Shown piece by piece: positions 42,217 through 51,686 of a DNA stretch of 64,000 nt; positions within the stretch are counted from its first letter, which is position 1, and each line of letters opens with the position of its first letter. Under the pieces are notes generated by a model that searched no databases, was not told the origin of the DNA, and was given only the letters and a program-made list of their open reading frames with translations. Source of the stretch: Herbiconiux sp. A18JL235 (GTDB lineage Bacteria; Actinomycetota; Actinomycetes; Actinomycetales; Microbacteriaceae). The DNA lies in contig NZ_CP162511.1 of the NCBI RefSeq assembly GCF_040939305.1, positions 372,001-436,000 on the forward strand, given 5' to 3'. Made by a program: the position numbers and the translations under genes.

Positions 42217-43914
42217 TTAGGCGCGGGCGCCGATGGCCTGGTGCACCGAGCGCACGGCGCTCGCGCCCTCGCCGACGGCGGCGGCGACGCGCTTCATCGA
42301 ACCGGCGCGCACGTCGCCCGCGGCGAACACCGCGGGCACGCTGGTCTCGAAGGCGAGCGGCGCCCGCCCGAGGATGCCGTACGCCGCCGGCCACTCCGAC
42401 TCGTCGCGGCCGAGGAGGCCGTCGGTGAGCACGAAGCCGGGTTCATCGGTGAGCAGCTGATCGCCGAGCCATGCCGTCGAGGGCGCTGCGCCGATGAAGC
42501 AGAACAGTCCGCGGCACTCCTGGTCGACGGATGCTCCGGTCGCCCGGTCGGTGAGCGTCACGCCCGCGAGCTGCACCCCCGAGGCGTCGCCGTGCAGCGC
42601 GGTGACCTCGGTGCGCGTGCGGATGGTGACGCGGCGGTGGGCCTTCAGCCGATCGACGAGGTAGGCCGACATCGTGGCTCCCAGCTCGTCGCGGCGGGCA
42701 GCGATCGTCACCGACGCCCCGCGCTCGGCGAGGAACAGCGCCGCCTGACCGGAGGAGTTCGCACCGCCCACCACCGTCACCGCACTGCGCCCGCAGGCCT
42801 TCGCCTCGAGCTCGGTGGCGGCGTAGTAGATGCCCGCGCCCTCGAAGTGCGACCATCCGGGCAGGGGGAGGGTGCGGTACTGGGCGCCGGTCGCGATCAC
42901 CACGGCACGCGCCCGCACCACCTCGTCGTCGTCGAGCGTGAGCTCGAGCGGCCCGCACCCGGTGTCGAGCCGCACCACCTTGCACGGGCTGTAGAGGCGG
43001 GCGCCGAACTTCTCGGCCTGCACCATGGCGCGGCCGGTGAGCTCGGCGCCGCTGAGGCCCGAGGGGAACCCGAGGTAGTTCTCGATGCGCGAGCTCGACG
43101 CCGCCTGGCCGCCGGTGGCGACCGCCTCGAGCAGCACGGTGGCGAGCCCCTCCGAGGCGCCGTACATGGCGGCGGCCAGCCCGGCGGGGCCGGCTCCGAT
43201 GACGGCGAGGTCGAGCATCCGTTCTGATGACCCCCGCGGCACGGAGATGCCGACGTTCTCGGCCAGCACCCCCGGGGTGGCGTTCTTCAACACGGCGTCG
43301 GGGAGGATGACGGCGGGCAGGTCGTCGGCGGTGAGCCCTGCTGCGCGCAGCAGCGAGTGGCCGTCGACGCTGTCGCAGTCGAACCAGGCGTGGGCGAGCT
43401 GCTGCCGCGCCGCGAAGGTGCGCAGGGCGAGCGCGCTCGAGGAGTAGGCGCTGCCGATGATCTCGATGCCGCGAGCGCCGGCACTGCGCTGGAGCTTGCT
43501 GCGGCGGGCGATGAAAGCGCGCAGGAGGAGGTCGGAGAGGTCGGGCTCGTCGGCCATGATGCGGCGGAACGCCTCCTGCGACACCATCACCATCTCGCCC
43601 GCCTCGGCGACGCGCGCGTCGAAGAACACGCGCTGGCCGGTGAGCAGATTGAGCTCGCCGAGGAAGTCGTGGGCCTCGAACCGGGCGAGCACCTCCTCCG
43701 GCGCATCGACGGTGGCGGCCTGCACGAGGTCGACCGACCCCGAGCGGATGACGATGAGGTCGGGCGCCGCCTGTCCCGCCGCGAACAGCACCTCTCCCGT
43801 CTCGCGGTGCGCCGAGTCGCCGTAGCCGGCGAGACGCTCGAACTGTTCCGGCGTGAGCTCGGGGTGCGAGGCGCGCACCAACTCGTTCCATTCCCGCGCC
43901 GCGGCGTCGTCCAT
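42217..43914 (-). CDS. cNMP-domain / thioredoxin-reductase-like flavoprotein lacking CxxC
   Basis: This 565-residue protein has three parts. Residues about 20-135 form a cyclic-nucleotide-binding domain (IVIRSGSVDLVQ, AHDFLGELNLLTGQRVFFDA). Residues about 148-225 look like a thioredoxin-like domain without a CxxC. Residues 235-560 are a thioredoxin-reductase-type FAD/NAD(P)H oxidoreductase (VIGAGPAGLAAAMYGASEG, GGANSSGQAALFLAERGA, VFAAGDVRAGSMKRVAAAVGEG). At the usual redox CxxC position it reads GIYYAATELEAKAC, so it cannot act as an ordinary thioredoxin reductase. It is divergent from the UBP zinc-finger gene. Electron acceptor unknown. Confidence 0.88.
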   Translation of the reverse strand: MDDAAAREWNELVRASHPELTPEQFERLAGYGDSAHRETGEVLFAAGQAAPDLIVIRSGSVDLVQAATVDAPEEVLARFEAHDFLGELNLLTGQRVFFDARVAEAGEMVMVSQEAFRRIMADEPDLSDLLLRAFIARRSKLQRSAGARGIEIIGSAYSSSALALRTFAARQQLAHAWFDCDSVDGHSLLRAAGLTADDLPAVILPDAVLKNATPGVLAENVGISVPRGSSERMLDLAVIGAGPAGLAAAMYGASEGLATVLLEAVATGGQAASSSRIENYLGFPSGLSGAELTGRAMVQAEKFGARLYSPCKVVRLDTGCGPLELTLDDDEVVRARAVVIATGAQYRTLPLPGWSHFEGAGIYYAATELEAKACGRSAVTVVGGANSSGQAALFLAERGASVTIAARRDELGATMSAYLVDRLKAHRRVTIRTRTEVTALHGDASGVQLAGVTLTDRATGASVDQECRGLFCFIGAAPSTAWLGDQLLTDEPGFVLTDGLLGRDESEWPAAYGILGRAPLAFETSVPAVFAAGDVRAGSMKRVAAAVGEGASAVRSVHQAIGARA

Positions 43915-43930
43915 GACGTACGATTTTACC

Positions 43931-44278
43931 GTGACAGCCCTCCGCGGAATCGACCCCCTGGCCACCCCGAGCGGCCCCGGTTGCGCCGATTGCGACCCTG
44001 AGCACGGGTGGTGGTTCCACCTCCGCCGCTGCGCCCAGTGCGGACACATCGGATGCTGCGACTCCTCACCCTCGCAGCACGCCACCGCGCACTTCGCCGA
44101 GACCGGCCACCCCGTCATCCAGAGCTACGAACCCGGAGAAGACTGGTTCTGGGACTACGAGACCGCCTCCGAGACGGAGGGCCCGCACCTCGCCGCCCCC
44201 ACGCACCACCCCCTCGACCAGCCCGCCCCCGGCCCCCGCGGCCACGTCCCCGCGAACTGGCAGTCCCTCCTCCACTGA
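43931..44278 (+). CDS. UBP-type zinc finger protein
   Basis: This 115-residue protein has the bacterial UBP zinc-finger pattern: GCADCDPEHGWWFHLRRCAQCGHIGCCDSSPSQHATAHF (Cys and His ligands), then GHPVIQSYEPGEDWFWDY. In eukaryotes this finger binds the ubiquitin tail; in bacteria its partner is unknown. GTG at 43931 fits the family N-terminus; an ATG at 43913 is possible but overlaps the start of the divergent flavoprotein gene. It often neighbours such flavoproteins in actinobacteria, from memory, which hints at a joint redox or stress role. Confidence 0.85.
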   Translation: MTALRGIDPLATPSGPGCADCDPEHGWWFHLRRCAQCGHIGCCDSSPSQHATAHFAETGHPVIQSYEPGEDWFWDYETASETEGPHLAAPTHHPLDQPAPGPRGHVPANWQSLLH

Positions 44279-44372
44279 ACCGCCCTCACGCGGGCGCCTG
44301 GACGCCGGCGATCAGGCCTCCCACAACGCGGCCTCGGCGTTGTCCAGCATTGCTCGATGCCGACAGGCTGAC

Positions 44373-44747
44373 CTAGAGCTGCGGCGCGCCGTCAGATGCG
44401 GAGCGGGGCTCGCGCGGCGGGTCGGTGGGGGTGTACTCGTCGACGATGAGGATGTCGCGGCGGAAGTGGTTGGTGCGGTATGCCGCCCGGCCCGCGAGAT
44501 GCGCCGAGACCGGGGCGGTGAGGCTCTGGAAGAAGACGATGGCGACGGCGAGCGTGATGGTGCCGGCCGAGGGGTTCGACACGGCCACGTCGGCCGAGAT
44601 GGCGATGAGTCCGAGAATCTGCGGTTTCGTCGCGGCGTGCAGGCGCGACAGCACGTCGGGGAAGCGGATGAGGCCCACCCCGGCCGCGAAGCACATGAGG
44701 GCGGCGAGCAGCACCAGCACGGCGGTGATGACGTCACGGATGTCCAT
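44373..44747 (-). CDS. mnhG: Mrp Na+/H+ antiporter subunit G
   Basis: This 124-residue protein has three hydrophobic helices; VGLIRFPDVLSRLHAATKPQ is the MnhG/MrpG signature. A polar tail follows (VDEYTPTDPPREPRS). It is the last gene of the Mrp operon; its ATG overlaps the mnhF stop by one base (TGATG). MrpG is a small structural subunit needed for antiport activity. The 94-bp gap to the UBP gene's convergent stop holds no clear terminator. Confidence 0.94.
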   Translation of the reverse strand: MDIRDVITAVLVLLAALMCFAAGVGLIRFPDVLSRLHAATKPQILGLIAISADVAVSNPSAGTITLAVAIVFFQSLTAPVSAHLAGRAAYRTNHFRRDILIVDEYTPTDPPREPRSASDGAPQL

Positions 44748-45010
44748 CAGGTGTCGTCCCTCGACGAGATGAAGCGGGCGACGCTGACCGAGCCCACGAT
44801 GCCGAACAGGGCGAGCCCGAGCATGACGGGCAGGTTGTCGGTGTGCCGGTTGATCGCCATCTCGGCTCCGATGGCGATGATCGCGGTGGCGACCAGCACA
44901 TCCGAGGCGATGATGCGGTCGAGGGCCGATGGGCCCGTGATGATGCGGTAGAGCGCACCCACGGCGCCGGCGGCCATGAGCGCTCCGGCGATGACGATGA
45001 CGACGATCAC
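44747..45010 (-). CDS. mnhF: Mrp Na+/H+ antiporter subunit F
   Basis: This 87-residue, three-helix membrane protein has AGALYRIITGPSALDRIIASDVL-type sequence (its core GPSALDRIIASD is the MnhF hallmark). GTG at 45010 was chosen since AAGGAG is 8 nt upstream and the codon overlaps the mnhE stop (GTGA). MrpF is part of the small-subunit core of the complex. Confidence 0.92.
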   Translation of the reverse strand: MIVVIVIAGALMAAGAVGALYRIITGPSALDRIIASDVLVATAIIAIGAEMAINRHTDNLPVMLGLALFGIVGSVSVARFISSRDDT

Positions 45011-45579
45011 GATGCCGACTCCTTTCCGGCGCCGGCATCCGCCGTCTTCTGCTCCTCGGCGCGCAGCCGCTCGAGGTCGTCGCGCGACCCGCCCGCGAGG
45101 ATGATGCGCCGCTCGGTCGACAGCACGTCGCGCTTGAGCTTCGGGATCTGATCGGCAGACGTGACGTTCAGCGAGTGCAGGTACAGGATCCCCTCGTCCC
45201 GATCGAGATCGAGCACGATCGAGCCGGGCACGAGGGAGACCGCCTCCCCGGTGAAGGTCATGACGAGGTCGGAGCGGCTGCGCAGCTGCACCGCGATGAT
45301 CGCGTTCGACGGTCGGTAGCGCGGGTTGATCGCCACCCAGGTGATCTGCAGCGACGCCACGACGATGTCGACGAGCAGACGCCCGAACATCACGGCGGCC
45401 CAGAACAGGTTGAGCCGTCCGCTCAGCCGCACCGCAGGCAGATAGAAGGTGATCGACACGAGAAGGGCCAGCAGCACGCCGATGAGCAGGTTGATGACGG
45501 TGAACTCGCCCCAGAGCAGCATCCAGAGCAGCACCAACCCGAGGAACGGGACGACACCGGAGGCGATCACGGCTTTCAC
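45007..45579 (-). CDS. mnhE: Mrp Na+/H+ antiporter subunit E
   Basis: This 190-residue protein has two N-terminal helices and a cytoplasmic domain with LVDIVVASLQITWVAINPRY and AVSLVPGSIVLDLDRDEGILYLHSLN, the conserved MnhE patches. GTG at 45579 overlaps the mnhD stop (GTGA). The tail is charged and longer than minimal homologues (E. coli-type lengths near 160). Confidence 0.93.
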   Translation of the reverse strand: MKAVIASGVVPFLGLVLLWMLLWGEFTVINLLIGVLLALLVSITFYLPAVRLSGRLNLFWAAVMFGRLLVDIVVASLQITWVAINPRYRPSNAIIAVQLRSRSDLVMTFTGEAVSLVPGSIVLDLDRDEGILYLHSLNVTSADQIPKLKRDVLSTERRIILAGGSRDDLERLRAEEQKTADAGAGKESAS

Positions 45580-47174
45580 GGCGCACCTCCCGGGAAGACG
45601 GAGTCGACGTAGTTCGCGGGGGTGACGACGTTGATCGCCGCCCGCTGAGTGAGGGAGAACAGCGGCCCGGCGAACACGGTGAGGCAGAGGGTCAACACGA
45701 TGAGGCCCGTCGTCGCGCCCGTCATGAGCTTCGAGGTGCGCACCGGAGCGAGGGTTCCCGTCTCGGTCACGGTCGCCGTCTTCGTGGTGCCGCGGTTCGC
45801 ATCCGGGCTCTCCTGCAGCGACTCGATGAGGGGCGACTCGTAGCCCTCGACCTCGTCTTTCGACCGCCAGAACGCCATGTTCCACACCCGCATGAGGGCG
45901 TAGAGGGTGAGCAGTGACGTGACCGTTCCGGCCCCGATGAGCACGTAGACGAGCGGCGATGGGCTCTGCGCACCGGCTTCGAACAGTCCGACCTTGCCGA
46001 GGAAACCCGAGAACGGCGGGATGCCGCCGAGGTTGAGGGCCCCGATGAAGAACAGGGCGGCCACGAACGGCGCCTTGCGCAGAAGCCCGCCGAGCTTCGT
46101 GATGGAGGTCGAGCCTCCGACGCGTTCGACGAGTCCGACCACGAGGAACAGCGCGGTCTGCACGGCGATGTGGTGCACGATGTAGTAGATCGTGGCGCCC
46201 ATGGCGAGTTCGGTGCCCAGGGCGACACCGAAGATCATGTACCCGATGTGGCTCACCAATGTGAACGACAGCAGTCTCTTCACATCGGCCTGGGCGAGCG
46301 CGCCGAGGATGCCGATGAGCATCGTCAGCCCGCCCACGATGAGCAGCGGCACCATCAGCGGAACGTCGAAGAACAGCAGCTTGTCGGTGCGGATGATCGC
46401 GTACACGCCCACTTTCGTGAGCAGGCCCGCGAACACCGCGGTCACCGGCGCGGGCGCCGTCGGGTAGGAATCCGGCAACCAGAACGACAGCGGGAACACC
46501 GCCGCCTTCACCGCGAAGCCCACGAGCAGCGCCGCGCAGAGGATCGCCTGCACGTCGAGCGGCAGATCGCCGAGACGCTCCGACAGCAGTGCCATGGTGA
46601 CGGTTCCGGTGGCCCCGTAGATCAGCGCGATCGCGCCGAGGAACAGCAACGACGACACCAGGCTCACCACCACGTAGGTGACGCCGGCCCGGATGCGCGA
46701 CCCGGTTCCGCCGAGGGTGAGCAGCACGTAGCTGGCCGCGAGCAGCATCTCGAAGCCCACGTACATGTTGAACAGGTCGCCCGCGATGAAGGCGTCGAAC
46801 AGGCCCGCCGACAGGATGAGGTAGGTGGGGTGGAAGATCGACACCGGGGTGTCGCGGTCGCGGTCGGCGATGCCCTGGCCCACCGCGAACACGAGCACGC
46901 CGAGCAGCATCAGGGCCGAGACCACGACCATGATCGCCGACAGCCGATCGACCACCAGCACGATGCCGAAGGGCGGTTCCCAGCCGCCGACCCGCACCAC
47001 CACCGGGTCGCCGGTGTTGTCGACGTAGCCGAGCAGCACGGCGGCAGCCGCCGTCACCGCGGTGAGCGCCGTGACGGAGATGGCGATCTGCACCCTCGGG
47101 TAACGGCCGAGGATGAGCGTGAAGGCCGCCCCGACGAGCGGGATGAGCACGAGCAGGGGTGCCAGGGCGTTCAT
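45576..47174 (-). CDS. mnhD: Mrp Na+/H+ antiporter subunit D
   Basis: This 532-residue proton-conducting membrane subunit resembles complex I NuoM/N, with about 14 helices. Conserved patches are FNMYVGFEMLLAASYVLLTLGG (helix-5 Glu), GFAVKAAVFPLSFWLPDSYPTAP (Lys) and FTLVSHIGYMIFGVAL. The charged tail contains Thr/Glu-rich sequence. The ATG at 47174 overlaps the mnhC stop (ATGA). Confidence 0.95.
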   Translation of the reverse strand: MNALAPLLVLIPLVGAAFTLILGRYPRVQIAISVTALTAVTAAAAVLLGYVDNTGDPVVVRVGGWEPPFGIVLVVDRLSAIMVVVSALMLLGVLVFAVGQGIADRDRDTPVSIFHPTYLILSAGLFDAFIAGDLFNMYVGFEMLLAASYVLLTLGGTGSRIRAGVTYVVVSLVSSLLFLGAIALIYGATGTVTMALLSERLGDLPLDVQAILCAALLVGFAVKAAVFPLSFWLPDSYPTAPAPVTAVFAGLLTKVGVYAIIRTDKLLFFDVPLMVPLLIVGGLTMLIGILGALAQADVKRLLSFTLVSHIGYMIFGVALGTELAMGATIYYIVHHIAVQTALFLVVGLVERVGGSTSITKLGGLLRKAPFVAALFFIGALNLGGIPPFSGFLGKVGLFEAGAQSPSPLVYVLIGAGTVTSLLTLYALMRVWNMAFWRSKDEVEGYESPLIESLQESPDANRGTTKTATVTETGTLAPVRTSKLMTGATTGLIVLTLCLTVFAGPLFSLTQRAAINVVTPANYVDSVFPGGAP

Positions 47175-47683
47175 CGCATCACGTCCCTGTCGCGTTCGCT
47201 CGGATCGACGTGGTCGAGGTCGTGCTCGTCGTCGTCGTGATCGGCGTCCTCCTCCAGAACCTCGAGCACCGCGGCGTCGTCTCCGCTCAGCCCTGCGTGG
47301 AACTGCTCCGCCTGGTCGGCCGAGATGGCGTCCTCCTCGTCCTCGTCGCTCATCACGTCGTCGCCCTCGTCGCCGAGGTTCGACAGCCACCAGGAGCGGT
47401 AGATGAGGGCGAGGATGAACGCGGTGACACCGAAGTTGATGACGATCGCGGTGAGCATCAGCACCTGGGGCACCGGGTCGACGATCTCTGCGCCCGTCGT
47501 GCCGTCGTCGATGATCGGCGATGCTCCGGAGCGGCCCGACATGATGAAGATGAGCAGGTTCGTGGCGTTGCCGACGAGCAGGAAGCCGATGAGGATGCGC
47601 GTAAGACTGCGCTCCAGCATCACGTAGACGCCGGTGCCGTACATCAGCGCCATCAGCACGATGAGGGTGAGGGAGGCGTTCAT
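47171..47683 (-). CDS. mnhC: Mrp Na+/H+ antiporter subunit C with acidic tail
   Basis: This 170-residue protein has three NuoK-like helices (LIVLMALMYGTGVYVMLE, ILIGFLLVGNATNLLIFIMSG, VLMLTAIVINFGVTAFILALI). Residues about 103-170 form a strongly acidic tail dominated by Asp and Glu, beyond the usual length of about 115-120. GGAGG precedes the ATG, which overlaps the mnhA stop. The tail could bind cations or a partner; that is a guess. Confidence 0.94.
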   Translation of the reverse strand: MNASLTLIVLMALMYGTGVYVMLERSLTRILIGFLLVGNATNLLIFIMSGRSGASPIIDDGTTGAEIVDPVPQVLMLTAIVINFGVTAFILALIYRSWWLSNLGDEGDDVMSDEDEEDAISADQAEQFHAGLSGDDAAVLEVLEEDADHDDDEHDLDHVDPSERDRDVMR

Positions 47684-50600
47684 CGGGGGCCACCTCCTCC
47701 CGGGGCGGTGCCGGCGGTGACTGCGCCGCGCTCGGCCTCGTCGGCGACGACCGAGTGGCCGTCGGCGTCGTCGTCTCCCGAACCGTCGCCGCCGGCCTCG
47801 GCCTCCGCCTGCTGCCGGTCGACCTCGCCGCCGAGGGCGCGCAGGATGTCGAGGATGACGCCGACCACCACGAGGTACACGCCGATGTCGAAGATGGTGG
47901 AGGTGCCGAAGGAGACGTAGCCGAGCACCGGCAGCTCGGTGGAGAAGTAGGCGGAGGTGAGGACGTCGGCGCCCAGGAAGAGCGAGCCGATCGCGGTGCC
48001 GGTGGCCAGCAGCATCCCGACGCCGAGCAGGGCGCCAGGGCCGATGGGCAGCGCCTCGCCGAGCTCGTAGCGACCGCCGGCGAGGTAGCGGGCGATGAGC
48101 GCGAGACCCGCGAGCACGCCGCCGGCGAAGCCGCCGCCCGGTTCGTTGTGGCCGGCGAACAGCAGGAAGATCGACACCACGATCGCCGGGTGGAAGATGA
48201 GCCGCACGAGCACCTCGAGAATGAGCGAGCGGTTCACCGGCGACAGCGTCTTGCCGCCGAGCAGCCACGAGTGCTGACGGTCGTCGGGCGCGTCGTCGGA
48301 GGTGTGGGGGTCGTTCACGAGCTTCACCCGGGCCGTGCCCTGCCGGCGGCCCTTCGACTCGCGGAGCCTCGGAATGGTGATGTTGCGGCCGGTGACGAAG
48401 AGCAGGCTGGCGACGCCGGTGGCCACCACGATGAGCACGGAGAGCTCGTTCATGGTGTCCCAGGCCCTGATGTCGACGAGCATCACGTTCACGACGTTCA
48501 GCCCGTGGCCCTCCTCGACGGCGAGGCGGGCCAGTTCTTCGGCCATGCTGCCGGCCTGCCGCGCCCCCGCGGCGACGTAGCCCACCACACCCATCGTCGC
48601 GCCCACCAGCACGCCGATCACGATGCGGCGGCCCCGGCGCACCGGCCTGTTGTGCTGAGCGATCTTCGGGGGGAGACGGCGGAGCACGAGGATGAACACC
48701 ACCACCGTCACCGTCTCCACGAGCGCCTGGGTGAGGGCCAGGTCGGGCGCGCCGTGGAAGGCGAACAGCACGACGAGGCCGAAGCCGGTCGCGCCCACCA
48801 GCAGCACGGCGGCGAGGCGGTGGGTGGCGCGCGCGGCCATCACGGCGGCGACGCCCATGGCGGCGGCGACGAAGACCTGCGCCGGATAGTCCCAGAGCAC
48901 GAAGGTGTCGGGCCAGGTGCGGTTGAGGGCGGTCGTCGCTCCCAGGCAGATGACGAAGACCATGAGGATGGTGCCGATGTACTGGGGCAGGCCGCCCTTC
49001 TGCGCGAAGACCGTCGTGCGCGCGGCGAGGGCGTCGACCCCGCGCACGATGCGGAGGTAGTCGCGGGCGGCGTCGAAGGTGTGCGGCACCTTGCGCTGCA
49101 GGCGGGCGAACGGTCGTCGCAGGGCGAACAGCACGAGCCCTGCGGCGATGATGAGGGCCGAGATGCCGAGCGCCGGCTCGAGACCGTGCCAGAGCGCGAG
49201 GTGGTACGGGCCCTCGCCCGCCACGTAGGCGAAGTCGTGGGGCACGGTGTCGGCGTAGGGCTCGAGTGCCTTGCCGAGCGGGGTGGCGAGAAGGCCTCCG
49301 GCGATCGTGGCAACGGTGAGGATGAGCGGGGCGATCAGGATGAGCGGGTCGGGCTTGTGCTGCGGCGCCGGCTGCTCGGCCGGCTGCACCTGCTTCTTCG
49401 CCATGAACGCTCCCCAGAAGAAGCGGGCGGAGTAGGCGACGGTGAGCACGGAGCCGAGGGAGACGCCGACGAGCGCCAGTATGCCCCAGACGGAATGCGA
49501 TTCGAGGAGGGAGGTGAGCACTGCTTCTTTCGCCACGAAGCCGAGCAGCGGCGGCAGCCCCGCCATGGAGGCGACGGCGATGAAGCCGACGGTGGCGAGC
49601 ACCGGGCGCCGCCGCCCGAGACCGGAGATCTCGCGCAGGTCGCGGGTGCCCTCGTCGTGGTCGACGATGCCGACGACGAGGAAGAGGGTCGCTTTGAACA
49701 GGGCATGACCGAGCAGCAGCGCCGCTCCGGCGAGAGCGGTGTCGCGGGTGCCGAAGCCGACGACCACGGTGAGGAAGCCGAGTTGCGACACGGTGCCGTA
49801 CGCCAGCAGCAGCTTGAGGTCGTACTGGCGGAGCGAGCGCCAGGCGCCGAGCAGCATGGTCCAGACCCCGAGCGTGACGAGCACGGGGGTCCAGCCGGGG
49901 GTGTCGACGAAGCCGGGGGCGAGGCGCGCGATGAGGTAGATGCCGGCCTTCACCATGGCCGCGGCGTGCAGGTAGGCGCTCACCGGGGTGGGGGCGGCCA
50001 TCGCGGCCGGCAGCCAGAAGTGGAACGGCGCGATCGCCGACTTCGACAGCGCCCCGGCGAGGATGAGCATGATGGAGGTGGTGACGAGCGCGCTGCCCTC
50101 CGGCGGCGCCGCAACGAGCTCGGCGAGCGATGTGGTGCCGGCGTCGACCGTGAGCAGGATGATGCCGACCAGCATCGCGAGCCCGCCGAAGGTGGTGACG
50201 AGCAACGCCTGCAGTGCGGCGCCTCGGCTCTCCTTCCGGGCGGTGTAGTGGCCGATGAGGAGGTAGGAGAGCACGCTCGTGATCTCCCAGAACATGAACA
50301 TGACGTAGATGTCGTCGGCGGTGACGAGCCCGTACATGACGCCGGCGAAGGCGAGCAGGAGAGCGGCGAAGCGCCCGAGCTGCGGCTCCCGGGGCGAGAA
50401 GTAGCGGGCGCAGTACACCAGCACGAGCGCTCCGACGCCGAGCACGACGAGCGAGAGCAGCCAGCTGAGCGTGTCGACGCGGAACGAGAGGGCGATCGAC
50501 AACTGCGGAATCCACGGCAGCATCTCGGCGACCGAGCCGCCCTCGAGCACGACGGGCGCCTGCGTGAGCGTGTAGACGAAGGCTCCGGCCGGCAGCGAGG

Positions 50601-50691
50601 CCACGAGGTAGAAGACCCGGGTCGACAGGATGCGCGTGAGGAGGGGAGTGAGCGCCGTCAGTCCTGCGAACAGCAGCAGGACAACGATCAC
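47680..50691 (-). CDS. mnhA: Mrp Na+/H+ antiporter subunit A, fused to subunit B
   Basis: This 1003-residue large subunit starts at a GTG after GAGGAG. The N-terminal 600 residues are NuoL-like (YFSPREPQLGRFAALLLAFAG, MVKAGIYLIARLAPGF, GHALFKATLFLVVGIVDHDEG), followed by the MrpA C-terminal region. From about residue 810 comes a MnhB domain (LIFHPAIVVSIFLLFAGHNEPGGGF, GADVLTSAYFSTELPVLG). This explains why no separate mnhB gene is present. It heads the mnhACDEFG operon and is divergent from pdxY. Confidence 0.95.
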   Translation of the reverse strand: MIVVLLLFAGLTALTPLLTRILSTRVFYLVASLPAGAFVYTLTQAPVVLEGGSVAEMLPWIPQLSIALSFRVDTLSWLLSLVVLGVGALVLVYCARYFSPREPQLGRFAALLLAFAGVMYGLVTADDIYVMFMFWEITSVLSYLLIGHYTARKESRGAALQALLVTTFGGLAMLVGIILLTVDAGTTSLAELVAAPPEGSALVTTSIMLILAGALSKSAIAPFHFWLPAAMAAPTPVSAYLHAAAMVKAGIYLIARLAPGFVDTPGWTPVLVTLGVWTMLLGAWRSLRQYDLKLLLAYGTVSQLGFLTVVVGFGTRDTALAGAALLLGHALFKATLFLVVGIVDHDEGTRDLREISGLGRRRPVLATVGFIAVASMAGLPPLLGFVAKEAVLTSLLESHSVWGILALVGVSLGSVLTVAYSARFFWGAFMAKKQVQPAEQPAPQHKPDPLILIAPLILTVATIAGGLLATPLGKALEPYADTVPHDFAYVAGEGPYHLALWHGLEPALGISALIIAAGLVLFALRRPFARLQRKVPHTFDAARDYLRIVRGVDALAARTTVFAQKGGLPQYIGTILMVFVICLGATTALNRTWPDTFVLWDYPAQVFVAAAMGVAAVMAARATHRLAAVLLVGATGFGLVVLFAFHGAPDLALTQALVETVTVVVFILVLRRLPPKIAQHNRPVRRGRRIVIGVLVGATMGVVGYVAAGARQAGSMAEELARLAVEEGHGLNVVNVMLVDIRAWDTMNELSVLIVVATGVASLLFVTGRNITIPRLRESKGRRQGTARVKLVNDPHTSDDAPDDRQHSWLLGGKTLSPVNRSLILEVLVRLIFHPAIVVSIFLLFAGHNEPGGGFAGGVLAGLALIARYLAGGRYELGEALPIGPGALLGVGMLLATGTAIGSLFLGADVLTSAYFSTELPVLGYVSFGTSTIFDIGVYLVVVGVILDILRALGGEVDRQQAEAEAGGDGSGDDDADGHSVVADEAERGAVTAGTAPGGGGPR

Positions 50692-50780
50692 GCGGACTCC
50701 TCAGGTCGGGGAGAGGGCAGGTACCCCAGTCTACCCGGCCTGACGGCAGACCCTGTCGCCATCTGGGATATCGTCGAGGG

Positions 50781-51632
50781 ATGAAGGTGCTCTCCATCCA
50801 GTCTGCGGTCGCCTACGGGCATGTCGGCAACTCGGCGGCGGTCTTCCCCCTGCAGCGCATCGGGGTCGAGGTGCTTCCCGTCTACACGGTCACTTTCTCG
50901 AACCACACGGGGTACGGTGCCTGGCGCGGACCGCGCATCGCCCCCTCCGACGTGCACGAGGTGATCCTCGGCATCGAGGAGCGCGGCGCCTTCCCGAGCG
51001 TCGACGTCGTTCTCTCGGGGTACCAGGGCGACTCGGGTGTCGCCGACGTCGTGATCGACGCCGTGCGCCGCGTGAAGGCCGCGAACCCCTCGGCCGTCTA
51101 CGCCTGCGACCCCGTGATGGGCAACGCGGTGTCGGGGTGCTTCGTCGCCCCCGAGATCCCCGACCTGCTGCGCGACCGGGTCGTGCCGGTCGCCGACATC
51201 ATCACCCCCAACCAGTTCGAGCTCGGCTACCTGACCGGCACCGAGCCCGCCTCGCTCGAATCGACCCTCGACGCGGTCGACCTCGCCCGCAACATGGGCC
51301 CCTCGGTGGTGCTCGTCACCAGCGTGGAGCGCCCCGACCGCGAGCCCGACACCATCGAGATGCTCGCCGCCGACGGCGACGAGGGGTGGCTCGTGCAGAC
51401 CCCCCGCATCCCCTTGAAGGCGAACGGCTCGGGCGACGTCACCGCCGCCCTGTTCACCGCCCACTACCGCGAGACCGGGAGCCTGCAGACCGCGCTCGAG
51501 CGCACCGCATCGAGCGTCTTCGACCTCATCGAGGCCACGCACCGCTCCGGCGAGCGGGAACTCCGCATCGTGGAGACGCAGGAGGCCTTCGCCCACCCCC
51601 GCCTGCAGTTCACCGCTCGCCGCGTGCGCTGA
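50781..51632 (+). CDS. pdxY: pyridoxal kinase PdxY
   Basis: This 283-residue ribokinase-fold enzyme phosphorylates pyridoxal to PLP. Signature patches are [20 protein letters not shown] and [11 protein letters not shown] at the N-terminus, [24 protein letters not shown], and the ATP/anion-hole [12 protein letters not shown] with the catalytic Asp. It stands alone, 89 bp from the divergent mnhA. PLP supply would serve aminotransferases such as the one at 58198, but no regulatory link is visible. Confidence 0.95.
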   Translation: MKVLSIQSAVAYGHVGNSAAVFPLQRIGVEVLPVYTVTFSNHTGYGAWRGPRIAPSDVHEVILGIEERGAFPSVDVVLSGYQGDSGVADVVIDAVRRVKAANPSAVYACDPVMGNAVSGCFVAPEIPDLLRDRVVPVADIITPNQFELGYLTGTEPASLESTLDAVDLARNMGPSVVLVTSVERPDREPDTIEMLAADGDEGWLVQTPRIPLKANGSGDVTAALFTAHYRETGSLQTALERTASSVFDLIEATHRSGERELRIVETQEAFAHPRLQFTARRVR

Positions 51633-51686
51633 CACGCGTCGCCCGCCGGCCCTCTCGTGCGGCGCGCCCCCGGCTAGGCTCGCGGC

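Noticed and set aside
47755..50784. 1009-codon frame opposite mnhA
   Set aside because: Glu/His/Gly-rich low-complexity translation typical of antisense frames; mnhA is unmistakable on the other strand.
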